The translations under genes and the position numbers were made by a program. From Acholeplasmatales bacterium (GTDB lineage: Bacteria > Bacillota_I > Bacilli_A > Acholeplasmatales > Acholeplasmataceae), in NCBI GenBank assembly GCA_031284605.1, contig JAITXV010000129.1:1-38150 (forward strand): 38,150 nucleotides of DNA, read 5' to 3'. Of this stretch, positions 1 to 7,845 are shown one piece after another. Numbering within the stretch: the first letter of the stretch is position 1; every line of letters begins with the position of its first letter. The notes below the pieces were generated by a model. That model did no database searches. It saw only the letters and a program-made list of their open reading frames with translations, and was not told the DNA's origin.

Positions 1-120
1 AATGCCACCAACTTTATCCAAAATGCCACCAACTTTATCCAAAATGCCACCAACTTTATCCAAAATGCCACCAACTTTATCCAAAATGCCACCAACTTTA
101 TCCAAAATGCCACCAACTAT
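1..120. repeat. 21-bp direct tandem repeat, unit aatgccaccaactttatccaa, five full copies (starts 1, 22, 43, 64, 85) plus a partial copy at 106; probably continues left of the window
   Basis: Read directly; the full copies are identical. The array ends at the -10 region (TGGTATAAT, 120-128) of the next gene. Confidence 0.97.
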
Positions 121-128
121 GGTATAAT
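120..128 (+). promoter_or_regulatory. Extended -10 (TGGTATAAT) of the AlbA_2-domain gene; the -35 region would lie in the last repeat copy
   Basis: TGnTATAAT match, with SD-like GGGAGAG at 138-144 and ATG at 151. Confidence 0.65.
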
Positions 129-150
129 AATATTATTGGGAGAGATAAAT

Positions 151-1479
151 ATGAAAGAAGAAAACAGTAAAGTTGAGTGGAAGTTAATTCTTACAAAAGA
201 GACGAAAGAAGAAATTATATCATTTCTTAACTCTGGAGATGGTATTATTTTGGTAGGTGTGGATGATAATGGAAATGAAAAAGGTGTTGCGGAAGAATTA
301 AAAGATGAGTATGATCAAACAATTAGCAATTGGATAAGAGAAGGTATTTTTCCTGATACAAAAAATCTAATTAAGTACGAATATAACAAAAACAATACAC
401 TAGTTATAAGTATTAAAGAAGGACCTAATAAACCATATTATTCAGTTGGAAAGGGTCCTACTTCTGAAGGTGTTTATATAAGAATTGGTTCAACAAAGCG
501 TAAAGCCACAAAAGAAGAAATAATGGAATTTTTTAGAAAATCAAGTGACGGTTTATATGAAACCGATACTTCTGATAACCAAAATCTACATTTTACACAA
601 TTTTTAGAGATATGTGATAGACAGGGTTTTAAACCAAAATTAAAAACTTTAGGTTTTTATACAAAAGATAATACTTATTCAAAATTAGCTGAATTAATGA
701 GCGATGAGAATACTAGAATTGTAAAATTTGCCGTATATAAAGATGAAACACGAGTTGAATTTAAAATTAAAAAAGAATTTAGTGGTTCTTACTTAAGAAT
801 TATTGATAGTTTAATCTATTATGCTGAGTTGCATAACGATGTAAGCGCGAAAATAGTTGATTATCAGCCCCAAAGAGTTGAATTACTCTCTTTTCCAAAA
901 CCTTCATTAAGAGAATCTATTTTAAATTCTCTATGTCATTGTGATTTATCAGTTAAATCTAATATAAAAGTTGAATTTTTTACTAATAGAGTAGAAATTA
1001 CATCTCCAGGAAATATCTACGGAGGATATTCACTTGAAGATATATTATCAGGAAAACAGTCTTTTAGAAACCCTAATTTAATTAATTTGTTAGACAAGTT
1101 GGACTTCATTGAAAATTATGCAACTGGTTTAGAAAGAACACTAGATGCATACAAAAAATATGAATATAAACCCAAGTTTGAAGTTTCAAACAATTTTTTT
1201 AGAGTTGTTTTACCAAATCTTAATTACTATGCAAGTAATGAATTTCAAAAAGTAGAACCCAAGGATATAAACAATTTTTCAAAGGATGCGCAACTATCTA
1301 ACATCCAAATAAAAATTGTTGAACTAATTAGAAAAAAACAAAACATTAGTATTCAAGAATTATCTGATTCAACTGGTAAAGACAGAAGCACTATTTTAAG
1401 AAACATTAAAAAATTAAAAGAATTAAACATTTTAAATCGTGACGGGACTAAATGGTCTGGGAATTGGATATTGCTTTAG
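151..1479 (+). CDS. AlbA_2 (Schlafen-like) ATP-binding-type transcriptional regulator with C-terminal winged-helix domain
   Basis: EWKLILTKETKEEIISFLNSGDGIILVGVDDNGNEKGV resembles AlbA_2. 'SLRESILNSLCHCDLS...VEITSPGNIYGG' resembles the RecG-C-like/ATPase region. The C-terminus SIQELSDSTGKDRSTILRNIKKLKELNIL is a wHTH. The ATG at 151 with SD is preferred to the TTG at 136. Confidence 0.85.
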   Translation: MKEENSKVEWKLILTKETKEEIISFLNSGDGIILVGVDDNGNEKGVAEELKDEYDQTISNWIREGIFPDTKNLIKYEYNKNNTLVISIKEGPNKPYYSVGKGPTSEGVYIRIGSTKRKATKEEIMEFFRKSSDGLYETDTSDNQNLHFTQFLEICDRQGFKPKLKTLGFYTKDNTYSKLAELMSDENTRIVKFAVYKDETRVEFKIKKEFSGSYLRIIDSLIYYAELHNDVSAKIVDYQPQRVELLSFPKPSLRESILNSLCHCDLSVKSNIKVEFFTNRVEITSPGNIYGGYSLEDILSGKQSFRNPNLINLLDKLDFIENYATGLERTLDAYKKYEYKPKFEVSNNFFRVVLPNLNYYASNEFQKVEPKDINNFSKDAQLSNIQIKIVELIRKKQNISIQELSDSTGKDRSTILRNIKKLKELNILNRDGTKWSGNWILL

Positions 1480-1570
1480 TCCTTTTTGTCATTGTAACTT
1501 TTACTACTATCAAACATTTTATTATCAAAACACCCATAATAATTGAAAAACACCCAAAAATAATGAAATA

Positions 1571-1612
1571 TTAACGTTAATGTATAAAAATAAGTTATAA
1601 TATTAGTGGAGG
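1571..1612 (+). promoter_or_regulatory. gal operon promoter region: perfect palindrome TTAACGTTAA (1571-1580), -10 TATAAT (1596-1601), SD GGAGG (1608-1612)
   Basis: Motifs read directly; the palindrome falls where the -35 would be. Confidence 0.55.
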
Positions 1613-1620
1613 TATTAAAA

Positions 1621-2589
1621 ATGAAAGTATTAGTTGTTGGAGGAGCTGGTTATATAGGTTCTCATACAGTGTATGAGCTTATTAGAGCATCTTATGAAGT
1701 TGTAGTTTTTGATAATTTGTCTACTGGATATAAAACTTTTGTTCATCCAGATGCAAAGTTTTATAAAGGAGACGTTAGAAAATATAAAGATTTAGAAAAA
1801 GTATTTCTTGCAGAAAAAAATATAGATGCAGTTATGCATTTCGCTGCTAAAATAGTTGTTCCTGAAAGTGTAAAAGACCCTTTATCTTATTATTCTAATA
1901 ATGTAGAAGGGGTTAGAACTCTTTTAGAAGCTGTAAGAGATTTCAAAGTTAAATATTTTGTATTTTCTTCTAGTGCTGCTACTTACGGCGAACCTAAAAA
2001 TCCAGAATGTAAGGAAACAGATGATACTATCCCTATTAATCCTTATGGTGAAACTAAACTAGCGTGTGAAAAATTAATTAAATGGAGTGCTGCAGCTTAT
2101 AACTTTAATTATATATGTTTTAGATATTTCAATGTAGCTGGAGCAGATAAAAGCTTAAAAATTGGATTATACAAAGACCAAATAACTCATTTAATTCCTT
2201 TAGCTGTTCAAGCAGCTTTAGGAGTAAAAGATAAATTATTAATATTTGGTACAGATTATCCTACTAAGGATGGTACCTGTATAAGAGATTACATCCATGT
2301 TACTGATTTAGCTGTTGCTCACGTAAAAGCTATAAGTTATTTAGAAAAAAATAAAAAAAGTGAAATAATTAACTTAGGTTCTGGAACTGGTTATTCAGTT
2401 TTAGAAGTTGCATCTGCAGTTAATAATATCATACCAATTAAAATAGAAAACGCTCCACGTCGTGATGGCGACCCTGCTATACTAATAGCTAATATTGATA
2501 AAGCTAAATTATTATTAAATTTTAAACCAACTTTATTTTTAAAAGATATGATACAAAGTGATATAGACTTTAGGAAGTTACATAAATAA
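1621..2589 (+). CDS. galE: UDP-glucose 4-epimerase
   Basis: GGAGYIGSHTVYEL Rossmann motif, SSSAATYGEP, YGETK catalytic motif. Start placed at ATG 1621 after SD GGAGG. Confidence 0.95.
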   Translation: MKVLVVGGAGYIGSHTVYELIRASYEVVVFDNLSTGYKTFVHPDAKFYKGDVRKYKDLEKVFLAEKNIDAVMHFAAKIVVPESVKDPLSYYSNNVEGVRTLLEAVRDFKVKYFVFSSSAATYGEPKNPECKETDDTIPINPYGETKLACEKLIKWSAAAYNFNYICFRYFNVAGADKSLKIGLYKDQITHLIPLAVQAALGVKDKLLIFGTDYPTKDGTCIRDYIHVTDLAVAHVKAISYLEKNKKSEIINLGSGTGYSVLEVASAVNNIIPIKIENAPRRDGDPAILIANIDKAKLLLNFKPTLFLKDMIQSDIDFRKLHK

Positions 2590-2590
2590 A

Positions 2591-3547
2591 ATGGAATATA
2601 GTATTGAAAATAGATATTTAAAAATAGATGTTTTATCTACAGGAGCTACTCTAAAACGTTTTATTTATAAACCTTTAAATAGAAACATTATTTTAACACA
2701 TAGTGATGATTTGTACTATAAATCATCACAATATGGATTTTTAGGAGCTACTGTTGGAAGGGTAGGAGGAAGAATATCTAAATCTAAAATAGTTATTAAC
2801 GGAGTAACTCATAATTTAAAATCTAAATCTTCTACTTTTTTACATAGTGGAGAAGGTTGTTTTTCATTTAAAGAATTTGAATTAGTTAGTCAAACAAAAA
2901 CTAGTTTAGTACTAAGCTTACAAACTACTAAAGATGCTTCTTTTCCTGGTACATTTAATTTAAAAGTATATTACTATTTACATAGTGATTCACTATATAT
3001 AAAATATTCTTATTATTGCGACGAAGACACTATAGCTAATATAATTAATCACGCATACTTTAATTTAAGCAATGAATCTAATATTCATAACCATGAATTA
3101 CTTATTCATTCTTCTAAATTTCAAGAAGTAGATAATAACTTAGTACCTACTGGTAAAAATTTAGATGTAAAACTTTTAGGGATAAGTGATTCTAATTATT
3201 CATCTCTTGGAGAAATATTAAAAACAAGTAAGAAAAATAAATTTAATGGGGTTGATAATTTCTTTTTTCTTAATAATAACAACAAAGAACATATAAATGA
3301 AATTGGTTTAAGAACAAATGAATTAGAATTAAGAATTAAAACATCTTATCCTGGTATTAATATATATACTACTAATATGCCATCTAATACAAAACTTGAA
3401 AATGGTGTCTTATCGTTAGAAAAAGGAATTGCTCTTGAACCGCAATATCCAAATGATGCATATAACTTAGGTTTAGGCACTTTAATAAATAAAAACACTG
3501 TTTATACTAATTATAGTGAATATAAAATCAAAAAAAGAGATAAATAA
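2591..3547 (+). CDS. galM: Aldose 1-epimerase (galactose mutarotase)
   Basis: GATVGRVGGRI, NHAYFNLS, GVDNFFFL and GIALEPQYPNDA motifs; position in the gal operon. Confidence 0.9.
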   Translation: MEYSIENRYLKIDVLSTGATLKRFIYKPLNRNIILTHSDDLYYKSSQYGFLGATVGRVGGRISKSKIVINGVTHNLKSKSSTFLHSGEGCFSFKEFELVSQTKTSLVLSLQTTKDASFPGTFNLKVYYYLHSDSLYIKYSYYCDEDTIANIINHAYFNLSNESNIHNHELLIHSSKFQEVDNNLVPTGKNLDVKLLGISDSNYSSLGEILKTSKKNKFNGVDNFFFLNNNNKEHINEIGLRTNELELRIKTSYPGINIYTTNMPSNTKLENGVLSLEKGIALEPQYPNDAYNLGLGTLINKNTVYTNYSEYKIKKRDK

Positions 3548-5011
3548 ATGATTAGTCATATTGAAGATTTAATTAAATATCAAATTGATAAAAAAACGAT
3601 AAACGTTAGAGATTATATTTATGTTAAAAACGTTCTTTGTAGTTTGTTAGGCGAGAACCCTAAAAACCACGCTACTCCTAAAACTATTTCTTATGTAGCC
3701 AGTACTTTAAATGAAATAGTTAATATACTAAAAGAAAAAGGAAATAAGTATACTTTTTTAGAAGAAGAAAGATTAAAAGAAACTATAATGAATGTTTTTG
3801 CTTCACTTCCTAGTGAAATTGAAAACCATTTCTATAGTTTATATAATAAAAATAAAATATCTGCTACTACTTGGTTTTATGAGTTTTGTAAAAATGTATA
3901 CTATATAAAACAAGACAGAATAGACAAAAATATAATTTATAAACCACAACTTTCAGATGTTTTATTAACTATTAACCTTTCAAAGCCTGAAAAAGATCCT
4001 CAAGAAATAGCAGCCGCTTTAAATAATAGTAATACAGATATTTATCCATTATGTCACCTATGTATAGAACATGAGGGATATAATGGAAATTATAAGTATG
4101 ATTCTAGAATAACTCATAGAATCATCAAACTTAACTTAAATAAACATAATTATTATTTCCAATATTCACCTTATAGTTACTATAATGAACATTGCATTGT
4201 ATTAAATGAAGAGCATACTCCAATGTTTGTTAACAAAAGAACTATAAACAATTTGCTTGTACTTTGTGATAAGTTTCCTTCTTATTTTTTTGGTTCAAAT
4301 GCGGATATTCCCTATGTTGGAGGTTCTATATTAACTCATGATCATTATCAAGGTGGAAAGTTTAATTTCCCGATTGAAAAAGCTAAGATTACCCATACAT
4401 TTATAGTAGGCAACGTTACTTATAGCGTTATTAATTGGCATTTGTCAACTATAAGATTATCATCAAACAATATCGACGATTTAATAAATGCTTTTGACCT
4501 AATTAATACTAAATGGTTAGAATATAATAATCCAAAAGCTAATATTATTTCAAATACACTTCAAACTAGGCACAATGCAATTACTCCAATAGCTAGAAAA
4601 AAACAAAGTATATATGAGCTTGATTTAGTGCTTAGAAATAATAGGACTACTGCTGAGTATCCTTTAGGAATATTCCACCCGCATAGTGATATGTGGGCAA
4701 TAAAGAAAGAAAACATCGGATTAATAGAGGTGATGGGATTAGCTATTTTACCAGCTAGACTAAAAGAAGAAATAGAAACAATTAAAAAATGTTTGTTAAA
4801 CAATGAAAAATTGAGCGAAAATGTTATTAAACACGAAAGTTGGGTTAAAAACATAACCACTTATAGTAAAAATACTATAGATGGCTTAATATTTGAAGAA
4901 ATAGGTAAAATGTTTGTTAAATGTTTAGATTATTGTAAGGTATTAGATAACAAATTATTAATAGAATTTTTAGAAGGTGTGATAAAATATGAAAGAACAA
5001 GTACAAAATAA
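3548..5011 (+). CDS. galT: UDP-glucose--hexose-1-phosphate uridylyltransferase, class II
   Basis: Length and motifs (YFQYSPYSYYNEHCIVLNEEHTPM, GGSILTHDHYQGG, GIFHPHSDMW); galM and galK neighbours. Confidence 0.92.
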   Translation: MISHIEDLIKYQIDKKTINVRDYIYVKNVLCSLLGENPKNHATPKTISYVASTLNEIVNILKEKGNKYTFLEEERLKETIMNVFASLPSEIENHFYSLYNKNKISATTWFYEFCKNVYYIKQDRIDKNIIYKPQLSDVLLTINLSKPEKDPQEIAAALNNSNTDIYPLCHLCIEHEGYNGNYKYDSRITHRIIKLNLNKHNYYFQYSPYSYYNEHCIVLNEEHTPMFVNKRTINNLLVLCDKFPSYFFGSNADIPYVGGSILTHDHYQGGKFNFPIEKAKITHTFIVGNVTYSVINWHLSTIRLSSNNIDDLINAFDLINTKWLEYNNPKANIISNTLQTRHNAITPIARKKQSIYELDLVLRNNRTTAEYPLGIFHPHSDMWAIKKENIGLIEVMGLAILPARLKEEIETIKKCLLNNEKLSENVIKHESWVKNITTYSKNTIDGLIFEEIGKMFVKCLDYCKVLDNKLLIEFLEGVIKYERTSTK

Positions 5012-6137
5012 GTTTAAAGAATTATTTAATAGAGATGGTAAATTAATATTTTCTCCTGGAAGAGTAAATCTAATAGGAGAACATATAGATTATAATGGTG
5101 GTAATGTATTTCCATTTTCAATTAATTTAGGTATATGGGGCTGTTATGCTAAAAATAATCTAAAAAAGATAAGAGTATTGTCTAAAGATTTTTGTACTGA
5201 AGTATATGAATTTGGAGTATATGAGCTGTATAAAATAGAGAATCATTGGGCTAATTATATCAAAGGTGTTTTGTATGTTTTTAATAATAAAGGATATATA
5301 GTCAATGAAGGATTTGATTTAGTTATAAGTTCAACCCTCCCACCGAAATCCGGACTATCTTCAAGTGCAGCTTTTGAGCTATTAGTTGAAAATATTTTAT
5401 GCGATTTATTTCATTTCAATATTAGTAAAATAGAATTAGCATTATTAGGTAAAGAAGTTGAAAACTCTTTTATTGGAGTAAACAGTGGAATAATGGATCA
5501 ATTTATAGTAAGTGTTGGTAAAGAAAATACTGCTTGTTTACTTAACACTTCTTCATTAGAGTATAAATTAATTCCATTTAATTTACTTAATAAACAAATT
5601 GTTGTTATTAATAGTAATGTTTCAAGAACTTTAGATGGCTCTGCGTATAACAAAAGAGTTAGCGAATGTAAAGAAGGCTTAGAATATTATAAGAAGTACT
5701 ATAAAGGAATAAATAATTTATGTGAATTGTCTATCTCTCAAATTGAAAAATATAAAGAAGGCTTAGATAATATTATTTATAAGAGAGTTAAACATTGTGT
5801 TACTGAACAAGCTAGAGTACTAGAAATGGTAAAAGCTTTATCTAACAATGACTATAACACAGTAGATTTATTGTTACACGATTCTCATATATCTTTAAAA
5901 AACGACTACGAAGTTAGTTGTAAAGAGTTAGATGTAATAGTAGAAACAGCTAATAACTTAGGCATTTTAGGAATAAGAATGACTGGAGCTGGATTTGGAG
6001 GGTGTACTGTAGGTATAATAGATGCATCTAAAGTGGATTTATTTGTTTCTACATTATCTATTGAATATAAACAAAAAACCGGATTAACTCCTTCATTTTA
6101 TATAGTTTCTTCATCGAACGGAACTCATATTTTATAA
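4989..6137 (+). CDS. galK: Galactokinase (GHMP kinase)
   Basis: GRVNLIGEHIDYNGG, LPPKSGLSSSAA, MTGAGFGGCTVGII. Confidence 0.95.
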   Translation: MKEQVQNKFKELFNRDGKLIFSPGRVNLIGEHIDYNGGNVFPFSINLGIWGCYAKNNLKKIRVLSKDFCTEVYEFGVYELYKIENHWANYIKGVLYVFNNKGYIVNEGFDLVISSTLPPKSGLSSSAAFELLVENILCDLFHFNISKIELALLGKEVENSFIGVNSGIMDQFIVSVGKENTACLLNTSSLEYKLIPFNLLNKQIVVINSNVSRTLDGSAYNKRVSECKEGLEYYKKYYKGINNLCELSISQIEKYKEGLDNIIYKRVKHCVTEQARVLEMVKALSNNDYNTVDLLLHDSHISLKNDYEVSCKELDVIVETANNLGILGIRMTGAGFGGCTVGIIDASKVDLFVSTLSIEYKQKTGLTPSFYIVSSSNGTHIL

Positions 6138-6141
6138 AAAA

Positions 6142-7497
6142 ATGAAAGATTTAACAAAAGGTAAACCACTTCCTCAAATATTGTGGTTTATGGTTCCTAT
6201 ATTACTTTCAAGTATTTTTCAACAATTTTACTCAGTTACAGATACCATAATTGTATCACATACTATAGGTGACAACGCAATGGCTGGTGTATCTAGCGTT
6301 AGTTGGATTACTGCTTTAATATTGAATTTCGCAATTGGACTAGTATCTGGGTTTTCAATATTTACAGCTAGAGCTTTTGGTAAAAAAGATTATGATACAG
6401 TCAAGAAATCTTTTAGTCAAGGTATTATTATCGCTGTCATAATAGGTGCTATTTTAACAGCTGTTTCTTTAGTATATGAAGATTTTTTCTTAGATTTAAT
6501 AAAAACACTTCCAGAATTACGTTCTTATGCGCATGACTATATTTTTATTGGATTTATTTGTTTAATAGTTACTATTTTATATAATTTATGTGTAGGAATG
6601 TTAAGAAGTGTTGGAGATTCCAAATTTCCACTTTTTGTTTTAATTGGTGCTGTTATAGTAAATGTTGGATTAGATTTTTTATTTATTACTGGTTTTAAGT
6701 GGGGAGTTACAGGAGCTGCTGTAGCTACCTCTATATCTAATTTTTTGGCACTTATTGTTACATTTATTTATATGAGAAAAAAATATGATTTTTTTAAAAT
6801 CAATTTTAAAGACTTAATTCCTAACTTTAAAGTGATAGGTTCTCAAATAAACATAGGTATACCTATGGCTATTAACTGGGTATTAATATCTATTGGTTCT
6901 TTATTTGTACAAACAGCTACTAATACTTTAGGTCAGTTTTATGCTATATCTTTTTCAGCTGGAGGAAAGATAGAAGGGTTTGCGGGTATGGCACTAAGTT
7001 GTTTAGGAACTGCATTCGCATTTTATGTTAGTCAATGCTACGGTGCTAAACAGTATGATAAAATTAAAAAAGCAACTTTTCAATCATTTATTTTAGCTAT
7101 TTGTTATAGTGTATTTGCAGGTTGTTTAATTGCTATACTAGCTAAACCATTAGCTAGTATATTTTTGTCAGATGTGGATACATATTTTGATACCGCTAAA
7201 ATATACATTTATTGTGATTGTGCTTTTTATTGTAGCTTAGCTTGTATTTATATATTTAGAAGTGCACTTCAATCTATTAAAAAACAATACCATGTGTATA
7301 TAGCTGGTTTTTTAGAATGTGTTATTAGAATATTGTTTTATTATTTGTCAGTTAACTATTTAGGTTTTGTAGGAGTTGCTTTATCGGTCGGAGTAACTTG
7401 GAGTGTTGTAGGGATATATGTATTAATAGTTTGTTTAGTATGTCTTAAAAAATTAGGTAAAAAAGAAAGTATAAATACTGATTTACAAAAAATATGA
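6142..7497 (+). CDS. MATE-family multidrug/solute efflux transporter
   Basis: MatE-type N-terminus (MVPILLSSIFQQFYSVTDTIIVSHTIG), about 12 TM segments. Confidence 0.9.
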   Translation: MKDLTKGKPLPQILWFMVPILLSSIFQQFYSVTDTIIVSHTIGDNAMAGVSSVSWITALILNFAIGLVSGFSIFTARAFGKKDYDTVKKSFSQGIIIAVIIGAILTAVSLVYEDFFLDLIKTLPELRSYAHDYIFIGFICLIVTILYNLCVGMLRSVGDSKFPLFVLIGAVIVNVGLDFLFITGFKWGVTGAAVATSISNFLALIVTFIYMRKKYDFFKINFKDLIPNFKVIGSQINIGIPMAINWVLISIGSLFVQTATNTLGQFYAISFSAGGKIEGFAGMALSCLGTAFAFYVSQCYGAKQYDKIKKATFQSFILAICYSVFAGCLIAILAKPLASIFLSDVDTYFDTAKIYIYCDCAFYCSLACIYIFRSALQSIKKQYHVYIAGFLECVIRILFYYLSVNYLGFVGVALSVGVTWSVVGIYVLIVCLVCLKKLGKKESINTDLQKI

Positions 7498-7517
7498 ATA
7501 AAAAAATAAAAAAATAT

Positions 7518-7549
7518 AAAGCACCTATAACATTAGTTAGCGGTGCTTT
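7518..7549 (+). terminator. Intrinsic terminator of the gal/MATE operon
   Basis: AAAGCACC (7518-7525) / GGTGCTTT (7542-7549) stem followed by T-rich sequence. Confidence 0.7.
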
Positions 7550-7572
7550 TACTTATTTGATAATTTGTTTTT

Positions 7573-7586
7573 TGAAATCGCTTACA
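7573..7586 (+). promoter_or_regulatory. cre-like operator TGAAATCGCTTACA
   Basis: Matches the classical CcpA/LacI cre consensus TGNAANCGNWNNCW at every constrained position. Confidence 0.7.
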
Positions 7587-7590
7587 TTTT

Positions 7591-7620
7591 TTAACACATT
7601 TTATTTTTATATGGTATAAT
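7591..7620 (+). promoter_or_regulatory. Promoter TTAACA-N18-TATAAT with extended TGG upstream of the -10
   Basis: -35 at 7591-7596, -10 at 7615-7620. Confidence 0.75.
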
Positions 7621-7625
7621 AATAT

Positions 7626-7845
7626 TACTTAATGGATTAAGTAGAATAAAAAGTGGGAAAATACATGAAAAATAACAAAAATTATTATCAAAACATTCTC
7701 ACTCATAATATGTCTATTTTTAAAGACATATCAATAATCCATTTTCTAATAATAAATATTTACTTGCTTTAATAATAAAAAGCAAAGCTACTAGGGTTTC
7801 TTGGCAATCAATTGCCTTTAATCATATAATAAGGAGGAATAAAAA
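7626..7845 (+). promoter_or_regulatory. Long, hairpin-rich 5' leader of the lipoprotein gene (candidate structured RNA)
   Basis: Perfect inverted repeats at 7626-7643, 7708-7731, 7764-7785 and 7803-7816; SD AAGGAGG at 7831-7837. Confidence 0.5.

Noticed and set aside
1-120. Tandem repeats as a CRISPR array or repetitive peptide gene
   Set aside because: There are no spacers between units, so it is not CRISPR. The (MPPTLSK)n frame has no visible SD and runs into a promoter, so coding is unlikely within this window.
136-150. TTG start at 136 for the AlbA_2 gene
   Set aside because: ATG at 151 has a better-placed SD (GGGAGAG), and 136 is only about 7 nt past the -10. Similarly, 1606 (galE) and 15069 (malG) were moved to the ATGs at 1621 and 15105.
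4561-4860. Minus-strand 99-aa ORF inside galT
   Set aside because: Antisense shadow of a well-supported gene; no SD or recognisable domain. The same applies to minus-strand ORFs at 7818, 12783, 13617, 15719, 16242, 22414, 24283, 24889 and 29157.
7495-7497. TGA read as tryptophan (genetic code 4)
   Set aside because: TGA makes sensible stops in several genes, including ATGA overlaps at 12323 and 15105; tryptophan is encoded by TGG throughout, and ORFs close normally with the standard code.
7780-7820. Resemblance of AGCAAAGCTACTAGGGTTT to the 3' half of a c-di-GMP-I (GEMM) riboswitch (GCAAAGCyAnnGGGtCTAA)
   Set aside because: The conserved 5' half (GGGCAAAC-type) and matching P1 pairing could not be found; an Rfam covariance search would be decisive.
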